Shown one piece after another: positions 37,201 through 49,673 of a stretch of 64,000 bases of DNA. Origin of the DNA: Mansonella perstans (taxonomy: Eukaryota > Nematoda > Chromadorea > Rhabditida > Onchocercidae); NCBI GenBank assembly GCA_037074765.1, contig JBAMDO010000564.1, positions 620,001 through 684,000 on the forward strand. The letters run 5' to 3'. The notes below the pieces were generated by a model. It saw nothing but the letters and a program-made list of their open reading frames with translations. It searched no databases and was not told the origin of the DNA. Each line of letters opens with the position of its first letter. The stretch's first letter is position 1. The position numbers and the translations under genes were made by a program.

Positions 37201-39520
37201 TTGAATAAAACTGTCTGTGGGAAAATTAGTAAAAACATAAGCGCTAAGCTCCTGATATGTAATCTTATTTAATCATCACAATGAAATGATCAGTAGTAAA
37301 AAAGTGCGACTGCGAAAATCATGAGATTAGAACTCCAGATAATTACAATTTTTCTGAGTACATTAGTAAATGAGTTAGATCTTGTAGAAGATTAAAATTA
37401 TACTTAAACAGCAACAAGTCAAAGCTTTTTTTTGTTACCCTCTTTTTCGAATGAGTTAAAAACTATGTAAAATTAAGCTTAAGCAAATTTCTACTAAAAA
37501 TCATTGCAGTTTTCTAGAACTTTTTTTTTTGATAAATGATTTAACTCAAAGATAATATTATAAATGAGTGGCAATCAAGTAGCAAAGTAAAGAATGATGA
37601 AGTAATTGCGTCTCTGCAATAAGTTTCATTCATTAGTTGTCATTGAATAAAACGATTATTTCAATTTCAATCATCTGCATTACGATTCAATTTAAGTCCA
37701 ACGAAATGAATACATTTGATTGGTAGACTAAAAGCAAGTGTTTTCTCATACCTAAGAGTTTAATTATGAATTGTATGAAAGTTTTTTTGCCTGATGTTGA
37801 GAATGCTATACATGTCTAGTAAGCTAATTTACATGCAAATTCCTGTTATCTTGTATGTAAATCTTATATCAGCCATTTTATATCTAACCCATACCCATCA
37901 TATAAAAGGTTATCTTTCCTATCAGTTTTTCGACAAGTTCGAAGTCCGACAATTTCCGGATTTCCAGACCAATCTTTAATTCAACAATTTGACTCCTGAA
38001 AATTTCCTTATTAATCAGTTCTTCAATGCTTGTGAAATCCCTTTTGCGACCAATTTTCATATTTTGCTATTATCTCTGAAAGAAAGAACGATAGGAATTG
38101 GTAAGCCATTTTTCCTAAAAAGATTTATTAAAATCCACAACTCATCGAATATTTGGAATTCTAGTTTACGTTGAAAATGAAAATTATTGATTGTATCAAT
38201 GTTGAACAGCTTCGACTGCTATTAATAACATAGTTGTTTTCCTGAATGAAGGACATGTGACATTTTTTTCTTGAATGTGTTGAGAAAGTTGTTTTGAAAA
38301 TTTAAATTTGCGGGGAACAGGACTAACGGTAATCTTTAAGTAGCAGAAAATTGAGCACTATGCAATTAATACATCAATAAGAATTAATTGGTCTGGAAGG
38401 TTTTGGTCTTGTCATGTATTAGACAATACATTGAAACCTCCAACCTATTAACTGCCACTAATTTTACTTGTCAGGAGTATAAAGCAACATCTGTGGTATG
38501 TGATAAACAATTTTTCAGGAGATATAAAGGTCATTTCTGGCTCAAACATGACGGCGTCGCCTAGCAAGCACAAAACTGGCTTAGAGAAATAAGCAAATAT
38601 ACAATTAAATTGAGAAACATTTAGACACGAATGTACTGTTGCCGTTGGACACATTTTTTTTGTACAGGTTGCTAATCACGTTCTCCAAATTCAATCATTT
38701 TCATTTCATGGATTCAATTTCTTCACAATTATAGCTTTGCAGCAGCCTTCTCAATATTTCAAAAATATTTGAAGATTCGAAAATTTAGCAAAAGACAATT
38801 AAAAATGAACTCTGAACATTATATGAAAATTTCTTCGCATGATGTCAAACTTGATTCGAAGAAATTTAATCTTTAGTACAGAAATCTTCAACATGAAAAT
38901 CACAAGAGCAGATGATTTGTCAAGTGATTAAAGATTTTTGAAAAATGAATATCGGCAATAGGCAATGTAAGTTATTCTCTTTACTGGACCTCCATAAAGA
39001 AAAAAGGAGATTATTCATCACATAAATAAGCTGTACATCATACGTGAGCAAAAGGTTACCAGGTATTTATATCCATTAATATCCTGAATATGCAGATCAT
39101 CATCGTCTTGTTTCATCTACTGCCTTCTTCCTTAAAGCATAATGGTGGAAACCTCATAACGCTTAGAAAACTAGTAGTACAAAATTCTTAAACTATCCAA
39201 AGTTAAGAAAATCTCTCTACCTACTAAAATAAGTCTTAAATGTCCAAATAAACAAATACACGAAAGTACAATGATAAAATGGTACTCAAGTAAATTTTCC
39301 TTCACTTCAATTTTCATTTACTAACTTCCTAAATACAGTGTAGTACATGTAATCTTGTCGGTTTCTGTAAAGAAAGCATTCTTATATTACGTTTTATGAA
39401 AATATCAGCAATTAGAAAACGAACACAAAACTTTTTGCACCACTAAAAATATTATTAATAGATAAGCTGCACCTTCGATGAATTATTAAGGGGTAATCAG
39501 CCATTCCGAGCGACAGCAAT
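36178..39520. other. ETFDH 3' flank and intergenic DNA
   Basis: Positions up to about 37200 belong to the duplicated block. Beyond that I see AT-rich DNA with scattered short open frames (for example 37.8-38.2 kb plus strand, 38.45-38.65 kb minus strand) that have no recognisable product. Confidence 0.55.
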
Positions 39521-41592
39521 TCATCCTTCTTGATAATGCGATTCCCCGTGGTGTGGAGCACTACCATCCATGGCGCAAAATGTCCGAAGAATTGTCTAAA
39601 AAAAGAAGAATCAAGAACCCTATCAAAATAAATATAACAGTTTTCTAGTTTCATGTTGTTTAACTTCAGGTTTGGATTGAGTTTTTCCTCTCAAGTTTTG
39701 ACTTTCGAAATTAAGTCTGAACGAAACGCTGGTGTATTCAGTTCTTGAATAAACTTGCATGTTCCGGCACTTATGACATGATACTTCTGATCTACTAATT
39801 GCTAATAGGAGAGACAAGCTAGGATAAAAACGCTAGGATAAAAGCTAGGATAAAAACGACTTAACGATAGGTACGCCACTGAAAAGAGGACCTTAGTTGC
39901 TGAAATAATTCGCCTGTGCGCCTGTTTTCTATAATTTTTAATCCACTTGCTTATTTCAGTGACTTTTAATTATCTACTTTTTTTGAATTATTTATAATGA
40001 ATTTGTGTATAGTCTCCATGAGAAAGTGCTTGAATTATTTTTTCTAGTTACGACACTTTCTGATTCTAAGAGCAATATAGAAAGCACTGATTTGTTTACT
40101 TGCTTACTTCGGACTATAAGATTCTGTATGCTAAAATAAGAAATTTATCTACCTTTGGATTGATGACGGATTTTGCTCGAGGTCCCCAATCATATGTTAC
40201 AATATCGCAGTCACTCTCATCGGTCTCTTTCGTGAGAGCTAGCCAACCTTAAATGAAAAATTTCATACATTAAGGTTATTTAGAACAAAGATAAAAAATG
40301 TAGAGGTACTGTAGCTACTACATTCGGCTGAAAATTTTGGCATAAAAACTAGAATAAACTAATACAGCGATTAAATGAATCCTAAAAATTTTCGAATTAA
40401 TCTTTGCATAACGATTTTCAGTGAAAAGAACAAAAAAGAGGTCTCACCTTCTGAAATTAATTCTGCAATAAACGTGGCTCCGGGAAACTTATTCAGATCT
40501 GCTTGACTGCCAAAGCAACTGTTCTCATCAACACCCACTTCCTTCTTAGAAAAGATCAAGATTATTACATTTGGACGTAAACTAAACTTTCCTTAATGGA
40601 TGTAAGTTAATTTTGTTAAAAGTTTTAAAACACTTTCAAGAAAATCAGAAATTGTTTGAATACTAATGAAAACAAAGGAAATTTACCAAGAAACTCTGCA
40701 GTGAATTCTCACAAACGCTATAAGTAAGAGAACCGGGACGCCGCATTATATAAATGAACATTAGAATCGCAATCAATAGTCCATATTTTGCTCTATCCTA
40801 TGATAAAACATTTATATAAATCAGTCGGTCCAGAAAAATTTGAAAATTGTCCAGAAGAAATCTTAAAAATCATAAAACAGTCATGAAAATAACACCAAAA
40901 CATACCACTTCTGAATAACAGTTCTCATCAGAAGTCTCGTGTTGAATTTGCAAGGCGTTATTTACATATAAGTTGTACCCCTGAGAAGTTTTGGTTTTGC
41001 ATACCTAAATAAAAAAATTCCTGAAATTCAAACTACGAAATGGAGTCTCAATTTATTGAAAACGAAAGACAAATTTATCCATCTTAGCATAAAGATGAAA
41101 AGCATCCTCAATCAAATAATGAGAAGCGATTAGTTTAATTTGCGTAAAAAAACACACCTTTACGCCAACAACTTCATCCAGAGCAGTAATCGATTTGTCG
41201 ATACATTGCTTCCACATTTTAATATTTGGAACTTTAGTGCACTTGTTTTTCCTGCCCTGAAAGGATGTATGTTTTGTATGTGTATATGTATATTTGTATA
41301 TATTATAAAAAATGTAATTACCAAAACTTTACAAGGTAACAACAGCATATCAAACGAATGCTAAATGAGCTCAGTTTCATTTTAGGGGAAGATTAATGTT
41401 ATTATAGGAAGTTTTGAAATCAAGGTAAATCGAAAATTCACATAGTAATACCTGTAAATACAGTATCAACTGGGCCAATTCAGGAGTTCGATCATCTAAC
41501 TCTTCCCTTTCGTCAATAATTACTTCCTTGGACATATTCAACAGAACTGTAAAATTTTCAATGCAGACCGTACGATCGACAAAACTCTTCAT
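39521..41592 (-). CDS. MAGE homology domain protein (NSE3-like), 7 exons, 238 aa
   Basis: MAGE-family protein. Single MAGE genes outside mammals usually act as NSE3, the SMC5/6 subunit that pairs with the NSE1 RING protein in DNA repair; that role is inferred. Exons in coding order: 41592-41452, 41256-41158, 41004-40906, 40797-40687, 40544-40448, 40247-40153, 39595-39521; phases agree. The protein is little more than the MAGE homology domain. The first winged helix starts at TPELAQLILYLQ; KVCKTKTSQGYNLYVNN matches the strand before the family's YLLNKL; RAKYGLLIAILMFIYIMR (115-132) is the family's GLL..IL..IFM helix; GATFIAELISEGWLAL matches the family's F..E.WL; TYDWGPRA (200-207) is the diagnostic xxWGPRA; and TILRTFCAMDGSAP corresponds to the KVLEFLAKVNGT helix. 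There is a short polar C-terminal tail. An in-frame ATG at codon 20 could be an alternative start. Confidence 0.85.
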
Positions 41593-41795
41593 AGTTGCAA
41601 AAATGTCACATTAAAAAACGATATCGTTATAGTTCAATCAAAAACAATATCATATAAGTCTTTCAAATATTTATGAAAGCTTAAAACATATTTTGTTTTG
41701 TATGTTTTGACACGTTTATAAATAATTGATATGATTTGCGAAAGAAACTCTAGTGAAAATATTAGCCTAGTACTTGAATGATAGTCCATCTACCT

Positions 41796-41974
41796 GATCT
41801 TAAAATCAGAGATAAATCTACGGTACAATAGCAGTATTTGATCTGAAATCATGGATAAATTTAGAGTACAATAGCAGTATTTGATCTGAAATCATAGATA
41901 AATCTAGAGTACAATAGCAGTATTTGATCTGAAATCATAGATAAATCTAGAGTACAATAGCAGTATTTGATCTG
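41796..41974. repeat. Minisatellite, 43-44-bp unit, four copies
   Basis: Copies begin at 41796 (44 bp), 41840, 41883 and 41926 (43 bp each), followed by a partial GATCTG. The unit starts GATCTGAAATCATAGATAAA and ends GTACAATAGCAGTATTT. The first copy is the most diverged. The array begins about 200 bases upstream of the NSE3-like start codon. Confidence 0.93.
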
Positions 41975-42670
41975 CCACTGTCTTTTCACTGATTCATAGA
42001 TACCTTCTCAAAAAAAAAAAAAAAAAATAAAAAATTAAATTAAAATATTTTATAAAGAAATTAAAGTAAAAACAACAAAAAAAGAATAAGTATCACAACA
42101 ATTAGAGTTAAAAATTAAAACGTATAGCCGTGTAGCATAAAAATTTAACGCATTAAGTTATAATGCGTTATTTATTGTTTTTTGTAGTGTGAAGATGTTT
42201 TTTTTATTGTTTTATAGTATGGTTAGGTTGGCACGCATTAAAGTAAAGGTCAAATTTGAAATGGATTTGAAATTTCACTAAAAACTGTTAGATGATGATG
42301 AAAATTGCGGTAGTTCAAATATGAGCAATAATTAAAGTTGATAATTGTATTGAAAAGAAAGAAGGATTATAATTTGCATTATGAGCTATATATCTGAATA
42401 GCTACATTGAAGGATAGATCTTTTCGCTTTATTTATTACTTCTCTTTAAAGCTTTATTTATTTCTCTTTATTTATTACTTCTTTTCACTTTAAAGTTTAC
42501 TCAGAATCACAAAACATTCGATTTTGATACTGAATAAGCCAAAAACTAGGACCTTTAAAGTTTTAAATATTCAACTTTCACTTTCTATGCTTGAGATGTT
42601 AGCTGTCTATCTTGGACTAAAGTTTCCGTCGATTCAAGCAATTTTTTTTAGATAATAAAATGCAGGCCAA

Positions 42671-42708
42671 TCTCTCTCTCTCTCTCTTTCTCTCTCTGTC
42701 TCTCTCTA
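42671..42708. repeat. CT microsatellite
   Basis: Nearly pure (CT)n with two interruptions, about 38 bases. Confidence 0.9.
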
Positions 42709-42910
42709 TTTAACAATTCCAAACAATGACAATTCATTTGGATCATTGTAAATTTTACTTCTACTTTTCAATTTAACCATAATAAAAATTTTATTTAATG
42801 AAAATTATATTCTTTTGGAGAAAAGTGAAGATTGATAGTGCTGAGTGCATTACAGTAAATTTTTCCATTGCATTACATTATCCAGTTTGTTTTTAACATA
42901 TTTACTTCAG

Positions 42911-43755
42911 CATTATTGTTCCTTAAATTCGGCCATTCATTTTGTCCAAAATGCATCAAGAATGTTATTGAGAATTCATATTCTGAGGAGGCACAGTTTT
43001 GTTTCTTTATTTCTTTTCCATTTAGAAATAAAAGTAGGATTAAATCAATTAACATAAATTTAATAATACTCGAATAATTTCGTGCAATTTTTTCATTTAG
43101 ATTATTATGATTTAAGTTAATTTCTTGCAGGTTTTTGAATATTCCATGTGCTGCAAAAAAAACTTCCTCTAAAATTCGTTTCATTAAAAATTACTTAGCT
43201 AACGTTTTGCTGCAATCAATTCACGAAATTGCTAAGAATGAAAATGTAAGCCTAATGGATACTAATTTGAGGATTTCGGTATTTTTTACTTCTCATTTCT
43301 GCAATAAAAAATTTCAATTTCCTTTTCTTCTTCTTTTCACTTTCATAATTCTTCTATTTGTTACAAGCAAATTAATAATTATTAGGGTCTGATCTTTGAA
43401 TAAATTAAATTAAAATGCTTTAATTGATAGATCATTAACTTCTTTCAGCAACCATGCATGCCCGTTAAGCCTACTAACCTTGTTCATTTGCAAAGCAACT
43501 GTAAAACTTTCTCATTTATATTTTAATTTTATTATTTTGTTTCTCCAGGAAATTTTATAGCTGCAACTAATTTCTCGAAGATTTCTGGAAAAGGAAGAGA
43601 AAAATAACATTTTATGGAAGAAATATAAAGAAGAATGTGCTCGTAGTCATCGACATCTTATTCTTTTAGTGATGAAAAGTGCACTTGTGGTAGTTTTGCG
43701 TTTTTATACAAATTCTCTTTTTCCTGATCCCAACATTAGTGTAGTATTTCTTTGA
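42911..43755 (+). pseudogene. RING-finger-like gene or remnant with missing zinc ligands
   Basis: Three exons can be chained with matching phase: 42911-42995 (TTTACTTCAG acceptor), 43131-43245 (TTTCTTGCAG acceptor, GTAAGC donor) and 43561-43755 (TTTATAG acceptor, TGA stop). The product carries KFGHSFCPKCIKNVI, then NIPCAAKKTSS and FIKNYLANVLLQSIHEIAK. It continues in a Lys/Glu-rich, possibly coiled segment (FLEKEEKNNILWKKYKEE) and a short hydrophobic tail. The pattern follows a RING or TRIM-type finger: CGHSFC..CI, then CP.CR, then the .KNY.L...L..I tail common after RING domains. However, the expected CGH is FGH and the final CxxC is CAAK, so two ligands are gone. The 5' half (perhaps ECITVNFSIALHYPV near 42843) sits in another frame. 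A decaying gene is the simplest reading; a degenerate but working RING-like protein is possible. Confidence 0.4.
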
Positions 43756-44860
43756 GATATCTTTTTTGCATTGTTCCATTCTTAATTGTTAGTTAAGAAC
43801 TAAAAGGAAATGCGAAAATTTTCTTAAAGTTTTGAATTATTTTCTGGTTTTGAAATATATATATATATATTATATATTGGCATGTTTGTGACATGTTTTT
43901 TGTGAGTGTTTTAAAATTAGTATGATTTTTTTTTTATAAGATATCAAGTTTCTTACTGTTCTTTGATTTTTAAATATCAAAAATTTATGTGTTTCCTTTC
44001 AACAAAATGTTTGAAACATTTGTGTAAATAATGTTATATTATTAATAATACGAATTGCAAATGAAGGAATCAGTTAGTATGAATTAAGCATTTTTGTCCT
44101 TAAGATGCTTACAAAACAACCTTGTAGAACATGCAGATGACATCGCTGAAAGAATTCGTTTCTTTTTTTATTCTTTCTCCAGTACATCATTGTTAGGTTG
44201 TACCTAGTAAGACTTTTAGTGAATACATGAAGGAAAAAAATTGAATTACTATTTTCATTACCAATTATTGTATATTTATCAATATTCTTATTTTAACATA
44301 AAATGATTCATTATGTTTTCCTTTTTTTTTTTACATTGAATTAGTGGGACTGAATTTTATTAAATTCGAAATCTTGAGTGGAGGGCACTGTTTTATTTTA
44401 ATTATTACTGAAGCAGTTAACTTTCAAGTTCAATTGATATTTACAAAATGGGTAACGATTACTCCATACTTTTATGAGGAAAGAGCGAAGAAAGCAAGTT
44501 TAAATATTGGAACTGAAATGATTTGCATTCCAGAATCTTGTATAAAATTAATGTTTTAGTCATTATGCCATATGTTTCTTATTGGGTGATTATAAAGGAT
44601 AAATTAACATTCCAAAAAATAGCAGTGAGGATGATTTTGGCTAAAGTTGAAATTTGTAATGGCAAAGTGTGCAGAAAATTTTATAGTTATCTGAGATTCT
44701 CTTAGAATATAAAACCGATTAATTTTTTTAAAAAACACAACAATAAAAGCAGATAAAGAGGAAATTGATTAGATATTCTAAATTAGTGGAAAGGAAGGAT
44801 CCTTAGAAGGTGAGCTATGGTATGGTAATGCAGAAATATATTTCAATAGGAGGTTTCGAC
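43756..44860. other. Intergenic AT-rich DNA
   Basis: It contains a short AT microsatellite (43855-43877). A 71-codon open frame near 44344-44559 (+) follows a TTAG but resembles nothing I recognise. Confidence 0.5.
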
Positions 44861-47243
44861 TGGCTTTCTCAAGATTCAAAATGTTATTTTTGTATCAAAA
44901 ATCAAAAATTATGAGTCCATTTGCTTTAAGAACGATTTTTTTTTGTTACTTACACACTTATATACACTGCTATTTGATGAAGAATGGTATAATTGTTTAT
45001 TTCATCGAACATTTCGATACGGTGCGAATTATAAATATAACAAAAGTGGTTCATGACAGTTTTACTTGCAGTCGAAATCAACTAACTACCCGAAACCTGA
45101 TGGTAAAATAACTTTCGACATTCTGTCTTCGGTAGCTCTGACCGGCACAAATCACGAAGAAAATCAGCCGTCTCATTTATTATTGAGAAACGATGCCGAA
45201 GCTGAATTAACTACATGGCGTAGATTTGCTGGCATGACCGAACGCTTTTGCCCTGCAGGTATGCAGATTCGTATATTGTTACTTCAATTGTGTGTGTTAA
45301 ATTCGAATGTATTCACTAATTGATTCGTCAGAGTAGTTTCTAATGAAGCTATTGTCTTTTTCAGGCATCATAATATCCATCAGTGCTAGTGAAATATTCA
45401 GTACTTAACACACAATTCTAAAAAGTGAAGCTGATGATATCCTATTTCACTATTTTTATATATATCATTTTCAGATTAGCTATGCATGTTTTAGCATTTG
45501 ATAGTATTCGATAGCCGATTAAATTCATTTTAAGTGTTTGGATATTTGGAAGTGATCTAGAACTATCTTATATAATTCATGTTTTCAATTTTACGAATTT
45601 TTGGCTATTCTCGTTTTTAATGAATTTTAGAATAAAATAGCGGAAATATTTAAGCTTTTTGAATTTCATAGGTTAGGAAGACAAGAAGTAGTATTGCGGT
45701 AGCTGATTCGATTCAAGCGATTTAAACGCTTGATATCCTGATTAACGGAGAGTGTTCTAATAACAATGAAAATACTCATTTTTGTTCTTTGCTAAGATTT
45801 GTTTTAACATCATCGCGCAGTTCAGGTGTTTATGAGTATGTACCATGCGAAACCAAACTCGATACCAGAAGGCTTCAAATAAATTTCCAGAACTGTATTC
45901 ACTGCAAAACATGTGACATCAAAGAACCACGCAATAATATTCAGTGGGTTGCACCAGAAGGTAAATTTGGAGATATTGAATTTAAAAATCTCTGCCGGAT
46001 GAAGAGCTTCCTACACTCACTACATTTGTGTGATAAAACATTTTTGCCTTTTGAGCCATGTATGGAGAATAAGTACTGCATATACATGAAAATTATAATT
46101 GTTCAGCATATGAAAGTTTAGTCAAATTTTCAGAAATTGAAGATTCACTTTTCGTCCTGTGAGTTGTTTCTGCTATGTCCACGATTTTTGTTTCTTTTTT
46201 TTCATTTTTTTTTTTTTGTTTTTGTTAATGCATTTTCAAGATGAGGAGAATTATTTTTTTCAAATTTTCAGGAGGCGGTGGTCCAAAGTATAATGGAATG
46301 TAATGATCAGAACAGTTGGAGTGCATGTTGAGCTATCCGGATTAAAATGCTTTGATTTTATGAAGCACCGAATACAATTTTAAACATCAGTGCATATTTT
46401 TATATTTTGTCTTTATCACTTTTAGGTAAATTTAGTTTAACATAGCATTATATTTTGTTATTTGTTATTTGTTATTGATAAAGTCTTTCATTATTGAACT
46501 GGGCAATCTTTAGCCATTCCTTTTTACACGGTATGTAGAAGTAGAAGATTTATAGAAGACGATTGCGTTTCCGTCAGTCTTTTTTTTTCCAATTTTTGGA
46601 TCTATAAACTTTTTCGAGATGAGATTCATTAAGCAGGTTTTTTTAGTTTCATCGCTTGAAGATAAGGCTTGAAATAGTGAAGCATTTTTACAGAAATCAT
46701 GTTTTTATTTTGATTATTCATTGAAATTAGAGTTTAAATTGCTTGTAAAGCTTATTGTAATTCCACCGAATCTATAAACATATAGCTTACATATGGTAAT
46801 TGCCGGATAATTTCCTTTTATTTATTGGTTTGCATTAAGTATTCCTTGAGCTTCAAATATTGTTTTTATTGTATTTTGAAATTGTTTTTCGCAGATTGTT
46901 TGATAATTTGCAAAATATATAAATTTACTAATTTGTCACTGGAAGAATGCTGGATTGGATTATAGATGAGAAAATAGGATAATGGGTTTTAAAAAGGTTT
47001 TAAAAACTTTTACCATTTTTAAAAAAAATGGTAAAAGTTAATTATTTGAAATAAGTGAGTTTCATAATGCATGAGATATGCGATGTGTTGAAGAAGTTGG
47101 AAATTAGCTAATTATTAATTCTTATGTAATATATATATAATTGCAAAAACAATTCTTAATGTTTTCAAAAGATTTATTAATAGCTACGTTGTTTGTTCTA
47201 AGAAGCTATCAAATCTAGTAAATTAAAATTTGATATAGAATAG
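44861..47243 (+). repeat. Segmental duplication, copy 2
   Basis: Direct, same-strand copy of 34750-37200. Homology starts sharply at TGGCTTTCTCAAGATTC and ends sharply after GAATAG. Copy 2 has a short deletion or rearrangement around 46990-47036 relative to copy 1 and a shorter, interrupted poly-T near 46195-46218. Confidence 0.95.
45072..46303 (+). pseudogene. ETFDH 3' fragment: duplicated exons 10-12
   Basis: Exons at 45072-45258, 45826-45960 and 46272-46303 correspond one to one to ETFDH exons 10, 11 and 12. All reading frames, acceptors (TTGCAG, TTCAG, TTTTCAG) and donors (CAG|GTATGC, GAAG|GTAAAT) are kept, as are the cluster cysteines (FCPAG, CIHCKTC) and the [10 protein letters not shown] end. 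Only one amino acid differs (Asp to Asn in KSTxYPKPDG); the other three exonic changes are silent. Exons 1-9, which encode the FAD domain and presequence, are absent, so it cannot encode an enzyme alone. It may be a dead partial copy, an alternative 3' end reached by long-range splicing, or an assembly artefact. Confidence 0.9.
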
Positions 47244-49590
47244 CTGGACGAGAAGTATTAGTAACATGATAAGGAGAGATTGAAGGTTGTAATTCATAGT
47301 TTCAGTTTTTTTCTGAAGGTATAGTATTTTTTGAATGCATATAAGACCTTCGCAATCTTCAATATTTCTTTAAACCCTCTTCGTCTCTTCGTCTTTGTCA
47401 ATAGTTACAGAATTCTTCAAGTACAATTAACTATAATTGGTAGTCAGTGCTGTGACAATATTATGACTAATGGAAACTAGTTCAGAAATTGAATAAATAC
47501 CTTCAATTTGAAAAAGAAATTGGAAATAAAGAGTTGTGTCAGACCGCTGTGTTTACAGTTTTATTAAGAAATTGGTAAAATCTAAGCAAAAAATAAAATT
47601 AGGTGGTTAGGCGAATTACGACGATAACTATTTACTGGTCGATAGCTCGGCTCATGTTTGAAACAATAGCGAACGGTCAAATTATTTTTTCCTGATTTCT
47701 TTTCATGATGTCAACTTGCATTTGTCGCTTTTTACGATTAATGGTACTTTCTTTAATTTAGGATGGAAGTTAGTAAAATAGCATTCATTGTTAATTACTG
47801 ATGAAATAGTACACTTACCTTTACTATATATAAATCAAGTTAACCAATTTATCTCAGTGATTGATATTTCAAAACTTAAGAGATAATTATGGAACTACTA
47901 GGAAGGATCTAGCATTCCACCATTCCTTTCTCTTCCCTGAAGCTGAGTTATAGAATGTTCCACAAAATTAGGCTCATACCTAATTGAAAACTATACAGTC
48001 AGCTATTTTTGAATAATTTTATTTCAATACTTCTGTTTTTTTTATCTTACTGTGTTTCTCTTAATTAAGAATACCAATTAATTTTAGATGGATTGGAAAA
48101 CTTATGTATTAATTTTGTATTCTTTGAAAGCTGTAATTTTCAAATGATGTTTGAAATAGACTGAAGAAAATGAAGAAAAACGCTCTAGAAACATCTGTTT
48201 AAAATTGAACTATTGAAGTCGATCAAAATTTTCGATTTTATTGAAGTTTGAAATTGAAAAGGCCATATTGCGTGGACTCAACCGGTTTGAATCGAAAATT
48301 AACCGACGTTTGTTGACTATGTTCTAGTGAATCAAATTTCGATCAATCAATGAAGTTGTAAAGAAAAGCAATACAGAAAGTTATTTTTATAGTATTCAGT
48401 ACGATTTGTTATTGCAAATCTTACATGACAAACAGGATTTTTGACAGTATTTCTACGCCTGATTGATTATTCATTTATTTTTTTTTGTCCATTTTTTTCC
48501 AGATGAAAATAATTATAATTAGTGATTTTTTAAATTAAACCATTTTTTTCTTACTTCTCATCATTTTTTGTATCACTATTTTTTTAATGATACGAAAATT
48601 AGATTGTTAAATGTTGTTAGTTAATTTATCATTAGCTTATTAAGGTTTCTTTAGAATTATAATTCAAGCAGCATTTTTAAAATATCAAACTAATAAATTA
48701 ATTTTATCAAACACATAAACATCAAGAAAATGACCGCTTTGAAACCGGAACACATATATCAAGGTAATCTCGGCTTATGATACTGCATGGGTAAATATGA
48801 TTAGACCAAAAAAAAAATTGAAAAACTAAAATTTAAGTGGCGGTAATCAATTAATCGATTAATGGATCATAATCAGTTAATCAATCTAGAATGCTACATT
48901 ATTCACAAAGATAATGGCATTTTGACATTTTGAAGGTACCTTTCTGTATGGGTCGCGGCGTCATCTGAAGTTAGATGACTAGCACACAAAACGGATATAA
49001 TATATACAGATATTAGGCTCATTTCATATTTGTCATCAAAGTGAATCCTCTTAATGTCATTTAAAATCGTACAGTGAAAATAAAGTGACATTAGTTTTTG
49101 ACAAAGAATAATATCAAGATGAACGGTCGTCTTTTAACACTAATAATCTCTACACTTTTGTTTATCGTCGTTTAACCATTCATCATTTTTTGGACATCGA
49201 TGAGCAGACAGATCTAGTTGTCACAGTTTATCTTATTGTCATCATTCTTTTGTCTCTTCTGCAAGTTTTTGCAATCATTTTATATTAAGTTTTACTTTCT
49301 TTCATTATTTAATTTCATCCGAGCACAATTTTTTCGTTTTCGCAAGAAAAATCTAATTTAGAGAGTTCCACTGTAATATGAAAGAGATAATGGCTGATTT
49401 GATCGAACATGATTCAAATTTCGCACGATATGTTGAAGTGACTTGATTGTGACTCATTGATTCGTTAATTCGAGAGTGTTAACTTCACTTTAAACATTTT
49501 CCTTTCTTACTTTTCACGCATTTCATTACAACAAAGTTAGATTTATTTGAAAACAAGTAAAGACAAAATACTTGAAAACTATTTTTAGAG

Positions 49591-49673
49591 TTTTTTCACT
49601 CATATTGGAATTTATAAAAGTTTTTTTACTCATATTGGAATTTATAAATTTTTACTCATATTGGAATTTATAA
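49591..49673. repeat. Short tandem repeat, about 25-30-bp unit, three copies
   Basis: Three consecutive copies of a unit containing ACTCATATTGGAATTTATAA, with T-rich joints of decreasing length. Confidence 0.9.

Larger units (their letters stand above)
41593..42910. other. Intergenic region with minisatellite and CT-rich microsatellite
   Basis: Upstream region of the NSE3-like gene. It contains the 43-bp minisatellite (41796-41974), an A run near 42010-42027 and a CT-rich microsatellite (42671-42708). No gene seen. Confidence 0.6.
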
